Shown: piece after piece, positions 24,622-34,800 of the stretch
Layout of the letters: each line of letters begins with the position of its first letter
Position numbering within the stretch: position 1 is the stretch's first letter
Source: CADCTM01 sp049671305
Lineage (GTDB): Bacteria > Cyanobacteriota > Cyanobacteriia > Cyanobacteriales > Coleofasciculaceae
Reading direction: 5' to 3'
Length of the DNA: 58,457 nucleotides
NCBI GenBank assembly: GCA_049671305.1
Contig: JBATUR010000067.1
Coordinates: 1 to 58,457, forward strand
Notes under the pieces: model-generated
Database searches by the model: none
The model's input: the letters and a program-made list of their open reading frames with translations, nothing else
Told to the model about the DNA's origin: nothing
Translations under genes and position numbers: made by a program

Positions 24622-27606
24622 GTGGTTGTACAAATTCAGAAAAGCACCTACGAAACCAAAACTCAAGAAATCGCCAAGCAACTTCTAGCCGCCACTCAGG
24701 AGAGTAAACGCTCATTTTTTGGTAAGATGCGCGAGCAAATGCGCTGGGATGATAAGTTACTAGATTGGGCGATGGCTAACCCTGGATTACGGGCGCAATT
24801 GTTTCGGTTTATTGACACATTACCAGCTCTGCGGAGCAAACCAGAAATTGCGCGTCATATGCAGGAATATTTAGGCGATGAGTCGGTAGAATTGCCTGCT
24901 GCCCTCAAAGGAATGCTTAATTTTGCTGCTGCTGACTCGATGCCGGGGCAAGTTGCCGCCACCACGGTTTCTACGGCTGTCGAAACTTTGGCACATAAAT
25001 ATATTGCCGGCGAAACGACAAAACAAGTCATTAAGACGATTGAGCGTTTGCGGAAAGAAAAAATGGCATTCACCCTCGATTTATTGGGTGAAGCGGTAAT
25101 TACCGAAGCCGAAGCGCAGTCTTATCTAGATCGTTACTTGGAGTTGCTCGAAGAGTTGAGCGATGAAGCGAAAAAATGGTCAACAGTTGAAGCGATTGAT
25201 TCGGCAGATGGCGAAACGTTACCACGAATACAGGTTTCTGTCAAGCTGACGGCATTTTATTCGCAATTTGATCCGTTAGATGAGTTGGGGAGTACCGAAA
25301 GAGTCAGCGATCGCATTCGCATCCTCCTACGTCGTGCCAAGGAACTCGGTGCAGCAGTTCATTTTGACATGGAACAGTATGCATATAAAGACCTTACCCT
25401 GAGCATCTTAAAGCAGTTGTTGATGGAAGAAGAATTCCGCAGTCGTACCGATGTTGGTATGACTTTACAGGCATATTTGCGGGATAGTGAGCAAGATTTA
25501 CGGGGCGTAATTGACTGGGCAAAACAACGCGGTTATCCTCTTACCGTGCGTTTAGTTAAAGGCGCTTATTGGGATCAGGAGACGATTAAAGCCGAGCAAA
25601 AAGATTGGCAGCAACCTGTTTATAACGAAAAAGCAGCAACTGACGCCAATTTTGAGCGGATGACGCAGTTGATGCTGGAGAATCACGAGTATATTTATTC
25701 AGCAATTGGTAGTCATAATGTGCGATCGCAAGCCTTAGCCATTGCCATTGCCGAGACTTTAAATATTCCCCGCCGTCGCTTTGAAATGCAAGTTTTGTAT
25801 GGCATGGGCGATCAATTAGCCAAAGCTTTAGTAAAGCGTGGGCACCGGGTGCGGGTGTATGCGCCTTATGGGGAATTGCTGCCGGGAATGGCTTACTTAA
25901 TTCGGCGTTTGTTGGAAAATACGGCAAATAGTTCGTTTTTACGGCAAAGTTTGGAGGATCGCCCAGTTGAGGAATTGTTAGCGCCGCCTGTGGTAGATCC
26001 CCCCCAACCCCCCCTTAATAAGGGAGGGCTTAAAGAGGGCTTTCCTAATGCGGCGGATACTGATTATGCTGAGGAGGAGGCACGGGCAGCAGCACAACAA
26101 GCTTTGCAAAACGTGCGGCAACAGTTGGGTAAGACTTATTTGCCGTTGGTGAATGGGGAATATGTGGAGACGGAAGTAACGGTTGATTCGCTTAATCCTT
26201 CTAATCCGACGGAAGTTATTGGCAAGATTGGATTACTATCAATTGAACAAGCTGATGCGGCGATGGCAGCGGCAAAGGCAGCCTTCCCAGCTTGGCGACG
26301 TACACCTGTACGTGAACGGGCAGGTGTGTTGCGAAAAGCCGCTGAGTTGATGGAGCTCCGCCGCGCCGAGTTATGTGCTTGGGTGGTTTTGGAAGTTGGC
26401 AAAGCCTTGAAGGAAGCTGATGGTGAAGTTAGTGAAGCGATCGACTTTTGCCGCTATTATGCTGATGAAATGGAACGGTTCGATCAGGGGCATAATTATG
26501 ATGTAGCGGGTGAGAATAATCGCTATATTTATCAAGGGCGTGGCGTGGTTGTGGTGATTTCGCCTTGGAATTTCCCAATTGCGATCGCTACTGGCATGAC
26601 GGTGGCGGCATTGGCGGCGGGAAATTGTGCTTTACTGAAGCCTGCGGAAGTTTCTTCGGTAATTGCTGCGAAAATTGCTGAGATTTTGGTTGAGGCAGGC
26701 ATACCTAAAGGTGTGTTTCAATATGTGCCTAGTAAAGGTTCAACAGTTGGGGCGCATTTTGTCAAGCATCCAGATGTACATTTGATTGCTTTTACCGGTT
26801 CCCAGGAAGTGGGTTGCCGTATCTATGCCGAGGCGGCTATTGTGCAACCAGGGCAGAAACATCTCAAGCGTGTGATTGCGGAGATGGGCGGTAAGAATGG
26901 CATTATTGTTGATGAAAGTGCTGATTTGGATCAGGCTGTAGTTGGGGTGGTGCAGTCGGCGTTTGGATATAGTGGGCAGAAGTGTTCGGCTTGTTCGCGG
27001 GTAATTGTGTTGGCACCTGTGTATGATGCTTTTGTGGGGCGTTTGGTTGAGGCTACGCGATCGCTTAATATTGGTATTGCTGAAGCGCCGAGTACCCAAG
27101 TTGGTCCTGTGGTTGATGCTAATGCTCAAAAACGTATCAAGGAGTATATCGAGAAAGGGCGCACTGAGGCAGAGGTGGCTCTAGAAATGCCGGCACCGGA
27201 TACAGGTTATTTTGTGGGTCCCGTGATTTTTAGTGAGGTTCCTGCTGATGCTACCATTGCTCAGGAAGAGATTTTTGGTCCTGTTGTTGCGGTGATTCGG
27301 GCGGAAAATTTCCAGGAAGCTTTGGATATTGCTAATGGCACTAACTTTGCGCTGACGGGCGGGTTGTATTCTCGCACACCTTCGCATATTGAGCAGGCGA
27401 CGGCTGAGTTTGAGGTGGGGAATTTGTATATTAACCGCACGACGACAGGAGCGATTGTTTCTCGGCAACCGTTTGGTGGTTTTAAGATGTCGGGTGTGGG
27501 TTCAAAGGCGGGGGGACCTGATTATTTATTACAATTTTTGGAACCTCGCACGATTACTGAGAATATCCAGCGTCAAGGTTTTGCACCGATTGAAGGGGCA
27601 GATTGA
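24622..27606 (+). CDS. putA: Bifunctional proline dehydrogenase / L-glutamate gamma-semialdehyde dehydrogenase
   Basis: This enzyme oxidises proline to pyrroline-5-carboxylate (FAD) and then to glutamate (NAD). I start at GTG 24622, 10 bp after AGGAG; an in-frame TTG at 24580 would add 14 residues. The ProDH domain spans about 100-435 (RLVKGAYWDQE, IGSHNVRSQALA, YGMGDQLAKAL) and the ALDH domain about 500-985 (ISPWNFPIAIATGM, AFTGSQEVG, catalytic Glu in EMGGKNG and Cys near residue 787 in GQKCSAC). Between them, at about 457-475, lies a proline/lysine/glycine-rich linker encoded by an inserted intergenic-type repeat. There is no N-terminal DNA-binding domain. It is monocistronic. Confidence 0.95.
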   Translation: MVVQIQKSTYETKTQEIAKQLLAATQESKRSFFGKMREQMRWDDKLLDWAMANPGLRAQLFRFIDTLPALRSKPEIARHMQEYLGDESVELPAALKGMLNFAAADSMPGQVAATTVSTAVETLAHKYIAGETTKQVIKTIERLRKEKMAFTLDLLGEAVITEAEAQSYLDRYLELLEELSDEAKKWSTVEAIDSADGETLPRIQVSVKLTAFYSQFDPLDELGSTERVSDRIRILLRRAKELGAAVHFDMEQYAYKDLTLSILKQLLMEEEFRSRTDVGMTLQAYLRDSEQDLRGVIDWAKQRGYPLTVRLVKGAYWDQETIKAEQKDWQQPVYNEKAATDANFERMTQLMLENHEYIYSAIGSHNVRSQALAIAIAETLNIPRRRFEMQVLYGMGDQLAKALVKRGHRVRVYAPYGELLPGMAYLIRRLLENTANSSFLRQSLEDRPVEELLAPPVVDPPQPPLNKGGLKEGFPNAADTDYAEEEARAAAQQALQNVRQQLGKTYLPLVNGEYVETEVTVDSLNPSNPTEVIGKIGLLSIEQADAAMAAAKAAFPAWRRTPVRERAGVLRKAAELMELRRAELCAWVVLEVGKALKEADGEVSEAIDFCRYYADEMERFDQGHNYDVAGENNRYIYQGRGVVVVISPWNFPIAIATGMTVAALAAGNCALLKPAEVSSVIAAKIAEILVEAGIPKGVFQYVPSKGSTVGAHFVKHPDVHLIAFTGSQEVGCRIYAEAAIVQPGQKHLKRVIAEMGGKNGIIVDESADLDQAVVGVVQSAFGYSGQKCSACSRVIVLAPVYDAFVGRLVEATRSLNIGIAEAPSTQVGPVVDANAQKRIKEYIEKGRTEAEVALEMPAPDTGYFVGPVIFSEVPADATIAQEEIFGPVVAVIRAENFQEALDIANGTNFALTGGLYSRTPSHIEQATAEFEVGNLYINRTTTGAIVSRQPFGGFKMSGVGSKAGGPDYLLQFLEPRTITENIQRQGFAPIEGAD
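25996..26045 (+). repeat. Intergenic-type C/G-rich repeat inside putA
   Basis: A run beginning GATCCCCCCCAACCCCCC, followed by TTAATAAGGGAGGGC and TTAAAGAGGGC, matches the style of the short C-rich/G-rich hairpin repeats found between cyanobacterial genes. Here it is in frame inside putA and is translated as DPPQPPLNKGGLKEGF at the junction of the two catalytic domains. Confidence 0.75.
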
Positions 27607-27635
27607 TAATCCTTTGGTATTGGTGAAAAATTGAT

Positions 27636-27678
27636 GTAAGGGCGTCCTAACTAAAGTGTCGGTGTTGTGCGCCCTTAC
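27636..27678. terminator. Hairpin between convergent putA and the DUF4347 gene
   Basis: GTAAGGGCG (27636-27644) and CGCCCTTAC (27670-27678) are perfect 9-bp complements with a 25-nt loop, lying between two convergent stops. It is probably a shared transcription end. Confidence 0.45.
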
Positions 27679-27697
27679 ACTTAATGATTGCTACTAT

Positions 27698-30076
27698 CTA
27701 TACAAAAACAAAATCTTGATCCAAACTTACATTAACTGAGTCTTGGACAACAGCAATTAAGTTATCAGTAAAACCAAAACCATTGCCAACATAATAAATC
27801 GAGGTATCCAACGCCCCAGTACCAACTAAGTTTTCTTGGCGCAATTGATATTGACTGCTGTCGCCTAAAAGTTGGATGCCATCACCTTGAGTGCTGCTAA
27901 AGTCGGTAATAGTCGCAAATCCATCTCCCCGATAGTAGACTCGATTGCTACCTAAGATAAAATAATCAGCACCAGTGCCACCTGTAAGCACATCTAAATC
28001 TTGCCAGTAACCGGAACCATCGAGAACATCATTACCAGTACCACCGAGTAGAGTGTCATTACCGCTCCCACCGACCAGGTAATCATCACCATTTTGACCG
28101 AGTATGCGATCGCTTCCACCACAACCATATAAAATATCATCGCCAGCACCACCAGTGATAATGTCATCACCTTGTAAGCCGTAACCCGTTAAGTTATCAG
28201 TGCCGGTGTAAGTATAGATATCGTTTTCGAGTGTGCCAAACCAAGGATTTTGGGTTTGAGGGCTATTTTCGTACAGAAAAATATCATTATCGCGGTTAGT
28301 GTCACCGCTTACCAGGTTGCTGGCATTAGACCAAAATGCCACACGGCTGCCATCGGCTGAGATTGAGGAGTAACCAGAGTCCGCATTGCCTTGAATACCG
28401 TTGTCGTCAACGGAAATGCGGGTGGTGGTGTTAGCTACTGTGTCGTAGACGAAAATATCAGGTCGTAAGTTAGTGTCGCCACTCACCAAGTTACCAGCAT
28501 TAGATTCAAATGCCACATAACGACCATCGGCAGAAATTGAGGGAGTACTACCACCACCTGGAGTACCGTCAGTGGCAATAGAGACTAGACGGGTGGTATT
28601 GGTTAGGGTGTCGTGGACGAAGACTTCAGAACCAAAAGTACGAGTATCCACGAGGTTCCTAGAACTAGAGCTAAATGCTACATAGCGACCATCGGCAGAA
28701 ATCGAGGGGTTGAGAGAGCGACCATCCCCCTGAGTGTCATTTGAGCTAACAGAGACGCGGCGGGTAGTGTTAGCGACTGTATCGTAGAGAAAGATATCAG
28801 TCTCGCCGTTAGTGTCACCACTCACCAGGTTGTTGGCATTAGAGCTATAGGCTATATAGCGACCATTGGCTGAGATCGAGGCGTCGAAGGAAGCGGAATT
28901 GGACTGAGTGCCGTTTGAGCTAAGAGAGACACGGCGGGTGCTGTTAGCTACTGTGTCGTAGACGAAAATATCCTGCAGCCCATTAGTGTCGCCACTCACC
29001 AAATTACTGAAAGTAGACTCATACGCCACATAACGACCATCGGCAGAAATCGAGGGAGCCGAGCAGAATGTCCCTTGCGACTGAAAAGGGCTAATGGGAA
29101 CGGAGACAAGGCGAGTGGTGTTGGCTATTGTGTCGTAGACGAAGAGGTCTGACCTCAAGTTATTATCGCCACTCACCAAGTTACTGGCACCAGACGCAAA
29201 CGCCACATAGCGACCATCGGCAGAAATTGAGGAGTCGGTGGAGCCGCCATTCGCCTGAGTGCCGCCAATACCAACAGAGACGCGGCGGGTAGCGTTGGTT
29301 ACTGTGTCGTGGACGAAAATGTCAGCCAGCCCGTTAGTGTCATCACTCACCAGATTGTTAGCACCAGACGCAAACGCCACATAGCGACCATCGGCAGAAA
29401 TTGAGGGAGTACGTCCAGGGTCGATGGAAGTTTGATTCGCCTGAGTGCCGTCGCTGGCAACTGAGACGCGAGTGGTAGTGAGAACAGCTTGGTAAGCCTC
29501 AATTATCTCTGCCTCAAAGGCAAGAGGTGCTTCAACATTCCCGATTTTTACCTCTAATTCCCAGTCACCACCTAATGCTGCACTCCCCATCAAGTTACTA
29601 GAAGCCGCGACATTAGCACCTGTTAACTGACTAAGTTGTTGTACAAATTGCCGTCCTTTCTCCTCGGCTGCGACTTTACAACTATAAAGAAGAATAGAAG
29701 CATCTGGGGCAAAAGCTGCCGCCCAAAACTGTAAATCTTGCTTGTATTGTTCAAGGATATTACTATCAACAACTTCTTTGCCCAACCACAATTTACCGGC
29801 TTCGCCATGAGCGACAATATGCAGACTCGACAAATTACGATATCTTTTCAAGACTGCGGTGATTTGGGCAATTCCATCACAGTTGTCATCAAGCAGCACT
29901 ACCTCTAAACCAGGTTTGACACCTGCCATCAGCATTTTATTGTCGTCAACCTTGGAGTCAATGAAGACAATCCCAGTTGTCGGGCAGCATGGCTGTGCTA
30001 CCTTACCAATGTTAAAATTAGAGTTGACAGATAACTGTGATGGAGATGGTTTTTCTTGAAGTAACGAACTATTCAT
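27698..30076 (-). CDS. DUF4347 / PD40 beta-propeller / RTX secreted protein
   Basis: The 792 residues fall in three parts. Residues about 35-195 are a DUF4347 domain (GIVFIDSKVDD; LHIVAHGEAGKLWLG; ASILLYSCKVA; LGGDWELE). Residues about 200-600 hold seven repeats of about 55-60 residues with SISADGRYVAF, NLVSGDTN and DIFVYDTVANTTRRVS, as in a seven-bladed TolB/PD40-like propeller. Residues about 615-700 carry RTX nonapeptides (GGSGNDTLLGGTGNDVLDG) that bind calcium, followed by a DYFILG-type end region. There is no Sec signal; the RTX tail indicates type I secretion. No ABC exporter is adjacent. The blade repeats are close at DNA level too, implying recent internal duplication. It is probably a surface or extracellular protein of unknown role. 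Confidence 0.88.
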   Translation of the reverse strand: MNSSLLQEKPSPSQLSVNSNFNIGKVAQPCCPTTGIVFIDSKVDDNKMLMAGVKPGLEVVLLDDNCDGIAQITAVLKRYRNLSSLHIVAHGEAGKLWLGKEVVDSNILEQYKQDLQFWAAAFAPDASILLYSCKVAAEEKGRQFVQQLSQLTGANVAASSNLMGSAALGGDWELEVKIGNVEAPLAFEAEIIEAYQAVLTTTRVSVASDGTQANQTSIDPGRTPSISADGRYVAFASGANNLVSDDTNGLADIFVHDTVTNATRRVSVGIGGTQANGGSTDSSISADGRYVAFASGASNLVSGDNNLRSDLFVYDTIANTTRLVSVPISPFQSQGTFCSAPSISADGRYVAYESTFSNLVSGDTNGLQDIFVYDTVANSTRRVSLSSNGTQSNSASFDASISANGRYIAYSSNANNLVSGDTNGETDIFLYDTVANTTRRVSVSSNDTQGDGRSLNPSISADGRYVAFSSSSRNLVDTRTFGSEVFVHDTLTNTTRLVSIATDGTPGGGSTPSISADGRYVAFESNAGNLVSGDTNLRPDIFVYDTVANTTTRISVDDNGIQGNADSGYSSISADGSRVAFWSNASNLVSGDTNRDNDIFLYENSPQTQNPWFGTLENDIYTYTGTDNLTGYGLQGDDIITGGAGDDILYGCGGSDRILGQNGDDYLVGGSGNDTLLGGTGNDVLDGSGYWQDLDVLTGGTGADYFILGSNRVYYRGDGFATITDFSSTQGDGIQLLGDSSQYQLRQENLVGTGALDTSIYYVGNGFGFTDNLIAVVQDSVNVSLDQDFVFV

Positions 30077-30611
30077 TTATTCTGTTTTGATTGAAACGGT
30101 AGTGCTGTCTTATTGCAAGTATTTGCCAAAATTTTGCTTTATGCCAAGATATTCACAGAAAACTTATTATCTTTATTTAAAGAAAATTGTAAGTTAGAAC
30201 GTCTGTGCTACCTACTTTTGCTCAAAAATGTTATCCAAACTATCAAAAGCGATCGCATTCATCCTAACCAATCAACTCATAAATTAAAACTACGAATTAA
30301 CAAAGCGCATCTATAAAATAGGTCGGCTTTGAATCGTAAATAATCCTTTATATAACTAGACAGACAGGCTGTAACTATAGCGGCTTTCAGTTGTGTGAAG
30401 TACAGCAAGTAGAAGAACCTAACCCCCAACCCCTTCCCTTAAAGGGAAGGGGAGCAATAATCAAAGCCTCTCTCCTCAAGAGAGGTCAGACTACACCCCA
30501 CCTAAGCGAGAATAGCTACATATAACCCCAAAAATTCCATACAAAAAAATAGAGGCACAGCATAACCGTACCCCTACAAACCTCAACTAAATACCAATAA
30601 GTTGACAGAAA
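30077..30611. other. Intergenic region with paired C-rich hairpin repeats
   Basis: This is 535 bp with no supported gene. A TTG-initiated 67-codon frame at 30113-30316 lacks coding character. At 30430-30452 CCCCTTCCCTT pairs with AAGGGAAGGGG, and at 30468-30486 CCTCTC pairs with GAGAGG. Together they form a double-hairpin repeat of the same class as the sequence at 3605-3629 and the insertion in putA. Confidence 0.55.
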
Positions 30612-31598
30612 CTAATATCCTGCCTCCTCCTCATATTCTGGGGCTTTAGTCTTCTCAGGAATATTAACTTTTGGCGCCTGATAAGGCTCAGGAGAATCAT
30701 CATCATCCCAAGCATCACCCTCCAACTCATCCTCATACTCATCCACATAATCCTTACGATAAGGCTGAGACTGAGACTCCAAATAAGCCGGCTGCTCATA
30801 ACGATTAACACTAGGTGACTCTTCATCACTCCAGTTATCTTCCTCATCCTCATAATACGCCGCCTCAACACGACGCAGAGGCTCAGGTTGACGCTCTTCT
30901 TGTCGCCAGTCGTCCTCATCCCATCTCTCCTCTACAGGCGTCGCCGCTTGAATTGGCCCAGATATAGGAGTACGAACCTGAATACCTGTCGGCAGTTGAT
31001 TTTCTGCCTTAATTTGAGGCTGATAGTAACCATCCTCTTCCTCACGTTCCCAAGGTGGTCTGCCTACTCCCAAGCGCTCCAAAACGCCCTGAGTGAGCTG
31101 TGTAAGCCGTTCCTCAGCGCTTTCAAAGACAATTAAACGGTTAGGACCACTGCTGACAATTTCATCAATTGACAGCTCATAAGTACTCACAACCTGGTCA
31201 GGAATTTGTGGCAAACCAATCGAGGCAATAATCAAAGACGAAACTCTCGCATCTTCGATATTAAACTTAAAGCCTCGTACATGACCCAGCTTTTCCCCAG
31301 TTTCAGTGATTACCTCACTATTAATTAGGGTACTGTAAGCATCGACATCAATATCTTCAATAACATCCTCATCATCAACCAAGATGGCATCTCCAACTTG
31401 CCTGATACTACTAAGGAGCATATAGCGCGGCATTCCAGCTACCGCAAGGATATTGTCTCGCAAACCCAGCGCCACAACCTCGCGCCGATCAATATCTACC
31501 AATAACTCTTTAACTACTCCCAAGCGCTTGGCATTATCAAGAGTAATCACTGGAGTGTTTATAACATCGGAGCGTTGACGATTTATATCAGTTGTCAT
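30612..31598 (-). CDS. PRC-barrel domain protein with acidic tail
   Basis: I start at ATG 31598 (MTTDINRQRSDVINTPVITL); the TTG at 31610 is less likely. The 328 residues contain two PRC-barrel domains (about 10-85, with AKRLGVVKELLVDIDRREVVALGL, and about 90-165, with TETGEKLGHVRGFKFNIEDARVSSLIIAS). A long acidic, low-complexity, Pro/Glu/Asp/Tyr-rich C-terminus follows (about 200-328). PRC barrels bind RNA or protein partners (RimM, photosynthetic reaction centre H subunit). It lies downstream of smc on the same strand with a 220-bp gap. The disordered tail suggests a scaffold; the role is unknown. Confidence 0.85.
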   Translation of the reverse strand: MTTDINRQRSDVINTPVITLDNAKRLGVVKELLVDIDRREVVALGLRDNILAVAGMPRYMLLSSIRQVGDAILVDDEDVIEDIDVDAYSTLINSEVITETGEKLGHVRGFKFNIEDARVSSLIIASIGLPQIPDQVVSTYELSIDEIVSSGPNRLIVFESAEERLTQLTQGVLERLGVGRPPWEREEEDGYYQPQIKAENQLPTGIQVRTPISGPIQAATPVEERWDEDDWRQEERQPEPLRRVEAAYYEDEEDNWSDEESPSVNRYEQPAYLESQSQPYRKDYVDEYEDELEGDAWDDDDSPEPYQAPKVNIPEKTKAPEYEEEAGY

Positions 31599-31817
31599 TA
31601 TTTCTCGCAATCAGTGAATCACTACTCCTACCGGAATATCAATATAATTGAACTTTAAATCATTCAATGTGCAACTTTCCCAAACCGCCCTCGCGCCAAA
31701 AGTCCCAAAAGATGAGAGGCACCAATAAATCTAACTGCCTTCTTTCCCAGTGAGAGAAAGGGTTGGGGGATAAGGAGGAGAAATCGTTACACATTCCTTA
31801 AATCTTGTAATTTTAAT

Positions 31818-34800
31818 CTATCGAATCACGCTTTTGGGAGGTAACTTGATACCTAACACTTGAGTATACGCTCCCCTGGCTTGAGTAACACCAATGGTGC
31901 GTTCTGAAGACTCAATCATCGGTCGGCGCAGACTCACCACAAGAAACTGGGCTAATGTAGCCTGTTGTTTGATCATTCTAGCTAATCGCTCGACGTTTGC
32001 CCCATCCAAGAACATATCAACTTCATCAAAGGCATAAAATGGCGAGGGGCGGTAGCGTTGCAGGGCAAAGATAAAGCTTAGTGCCGTTAAGGATTTTTCA
32101 CCCCCAGACATGGAAGCAAGGCGCTGCACAGGCTTTCCTTTGGGGTGTGCCACCATATTTAGTCCGCCATTAAAGGGATCTTCCTCGTCGTCTAATTGCA
32201 AGAAACCGTCGCCGTCAGAAAGTTCGGCAAAAATACTTTGGAAGTTGGTATTAATGGCATCAAAGGCTTCTTTAAAGGCTCGGTAACGTAAGGTGGTAAA
32301 GTTTTCGACTCTTAACAAAAGTTCCGTACGTTCTGCTTCTAGTGTCGCTAATTTTTCGGATAATTCTGATAAGCGTGCCGTGGTGCGGTCATATTCTTCC
32401 AACGCTAGCATATTTACAGGTTCCATTGCCTGCAAGCGTTTCTGTCCATTTTTGATTTCTTTTTGCAGTTGTTCAAGTTGTTCGATTAAGGTATCAAAAG
32501 TTAATGAACCTGAAGTTAATTCTGATCCGGTATTGACAAGAGCCGGAATTTCTGGTAAAGGATTTGGTAATTCTGCTTCTTGAATTTGCAGTTGAGCTTG
32601 CAGGGTGGTTAATTCTTCACGCCTTGCTAGTTGGGTTTCTTGTAGTTTTTGACGTTGCCAAGCTTGTTGTTGCTGTTGTAGGCGTAATTCCCTAAGACGT
32701 GCCTCTGAGCGATCGCGTTGTTGCTTAACTTCCCCTAAATGCTGCTCTAATTGAGTTAACTGCCCCTGAGTTTGCCCAATTTCTGCCTGCATTGCCAGCA
32801 GTTGAGTATTTATGGCTTCAAGCTGTTGGGATAGTGATTGATGTTTTGTGCGATCGCCTTCTATTTTACCCTGACTTTCCGTAATTTTCTCAAGCATTCG
32901 TTGCCGCTGATTTTCTAAATCAACCAACTGCCTTTCTTCTGCCTGAAGTGCCTGCTCACATTCCTTTAATTTCGCTTCCCACTCTTTAATAATACCCTGA
33001 ATTTGTTGCCACTCACTAGAAACTTGAGACTGCTCCAATTGAGCTAATTGTTGTCGCAATCCGGCTAAAATATCTTCTTGTTCTGGTAAACTACTATTAA
33101 GAACTTCTAGACGTGCTTGAGCCGTAGCTAGTTCTTGAGTATTTCTGGAAAACAGCGTTTGCACTTGTTCTTGTTGTGCCATACCTGTCTTAATTTCTTT
33201 CTGTAATTGCTCCAAACGCAACTGAATTTCCTGACGCTTTCCCCTAGCTTCTGTTAATTCTTGAGTCAGTTGTTTTACCAAAGCGGAAACCTCTACAATT
33301 ACACTTTCACAACGCTCTAAAACCTGCTCAATTTCCTGTAAACGATTACTTAAAATTCTCACTTCCGCCGACTCTGACGCATCACTAGTACCAAAGTGCA
33401 AACCAGAGCGTTTGTTACTACTTCCCCCAGTCATTGCGCCACTACTTTCTAAAATTTCTCCTTCTAAAGTAACGATACGATATTTGCCCAAATAAGGGCG
33501 AGCCGCATTCAAAGATTCAAAAACAACCGTACTACCAAAAACATAAGCAAACACATTTTGATAACGGCTATCACAATCAATTAAATTAACAGCATAATTA
33601 ATAAAACCATTAACATAACGCAGCGCTACTATATCAGTATATCTCGACGCTTGAATTTTGTTTAAAGGTAAAAAAGTTGCTCTGCCAGCACGTTTTTGCT
33701 TTAATAATTCAATTGCTACTGAAGCAACACCATCATCTTCAACTACCAAATTTCCTAAACGTCCACCTGCCGCCGTTTCTAATGCTAGTTGATAGCGGGG
33801 TTCAACTCTTCCTAATTGAGCAACTAAACCACAAATTCCTGATACACCACATTGCAAGATTACCTTAGTAGCATAAGTACCTTGAGCTTCTTGTTCAGCT
33901 TGAGCTTGAGCTTCTAGTTTATCAAGTTGGCGTTGCTTTTCTCGTTGTTCTGAGAGTAATCTGGTTTGAGTTTGCTGTTGAATTTGTAATTCTTGCTCTC
34001 TTGCTGCCAAAGCTTGAGCCAGGTTTTGAATTTGTGTGGCAGCAGCATTTAATTGAGCTTCTAAATCAACAGCTTGAGTTTGTTTTGTAGCAATATCTGG
34101 TAAAGATTGTAAAAGTTGAGTTTGTTCTGCTATTTGTCTTTCCAGATTATCATAACGTTCAGAAAGTTGTGCTTGCTCGGTACGTTGTGGGTCAATACTT
34201 TGCAGCAAAGATTCAATTTGACGATTAAGTGCAGTTTGTTGTTGCACCCAAGCTTCCGAAGCAGAAGCGATCGCATTTGCTTGTTCGCGATTTTCATTTA
34301 GTGCCGTCTGTGCTTGATCTCTAACAATACGTGAAGAAGCAATTAATTGTGTTTCAGCTAGATGTTTTTCTTGAGTTAATTGCTCTAAACTCTGCTCATA
34401 TTGTTGCAGATCTGCTTGGGTTTTGAAAAGATAACGTTGAGTTTGTTGTAAATTTTCTTCTAGTTCACGTTGTCGATTTTGTAACTGACGTTGTTCAGCT
34501 TTTTGAGTCGCCAAAGTTGAAGCAACCGCAAGTTGTTCGTCTTCACCCAAAGCCTTAACGCGGCTATTAAGTTGGTCAAGTTCTCTGGTATTATGATTAA
34601 TCTGAACTTCTAGCGAGGATAGTTGTTGAGCAAGCTGAGTTTCTTCTCGATCACCTGTTTCAATTTGCTCTCGTAGCTTCCATTCTTGTTGTTGAAGCGA
34701 TCGCCATTTTAAAACAATTTCCCATTGCTGCTTTTCTTGCACTTCACCACGCAGCTTTTGGTATCTTTCGGCTTTAATACGGTCTTGACTTAATCTATCT

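Noticed and set aside
30113..30316. 67-codon frame after the DUF4347 gene
   Set aside because: It starts with TTG, lacks a ribosome site and has no coding character.
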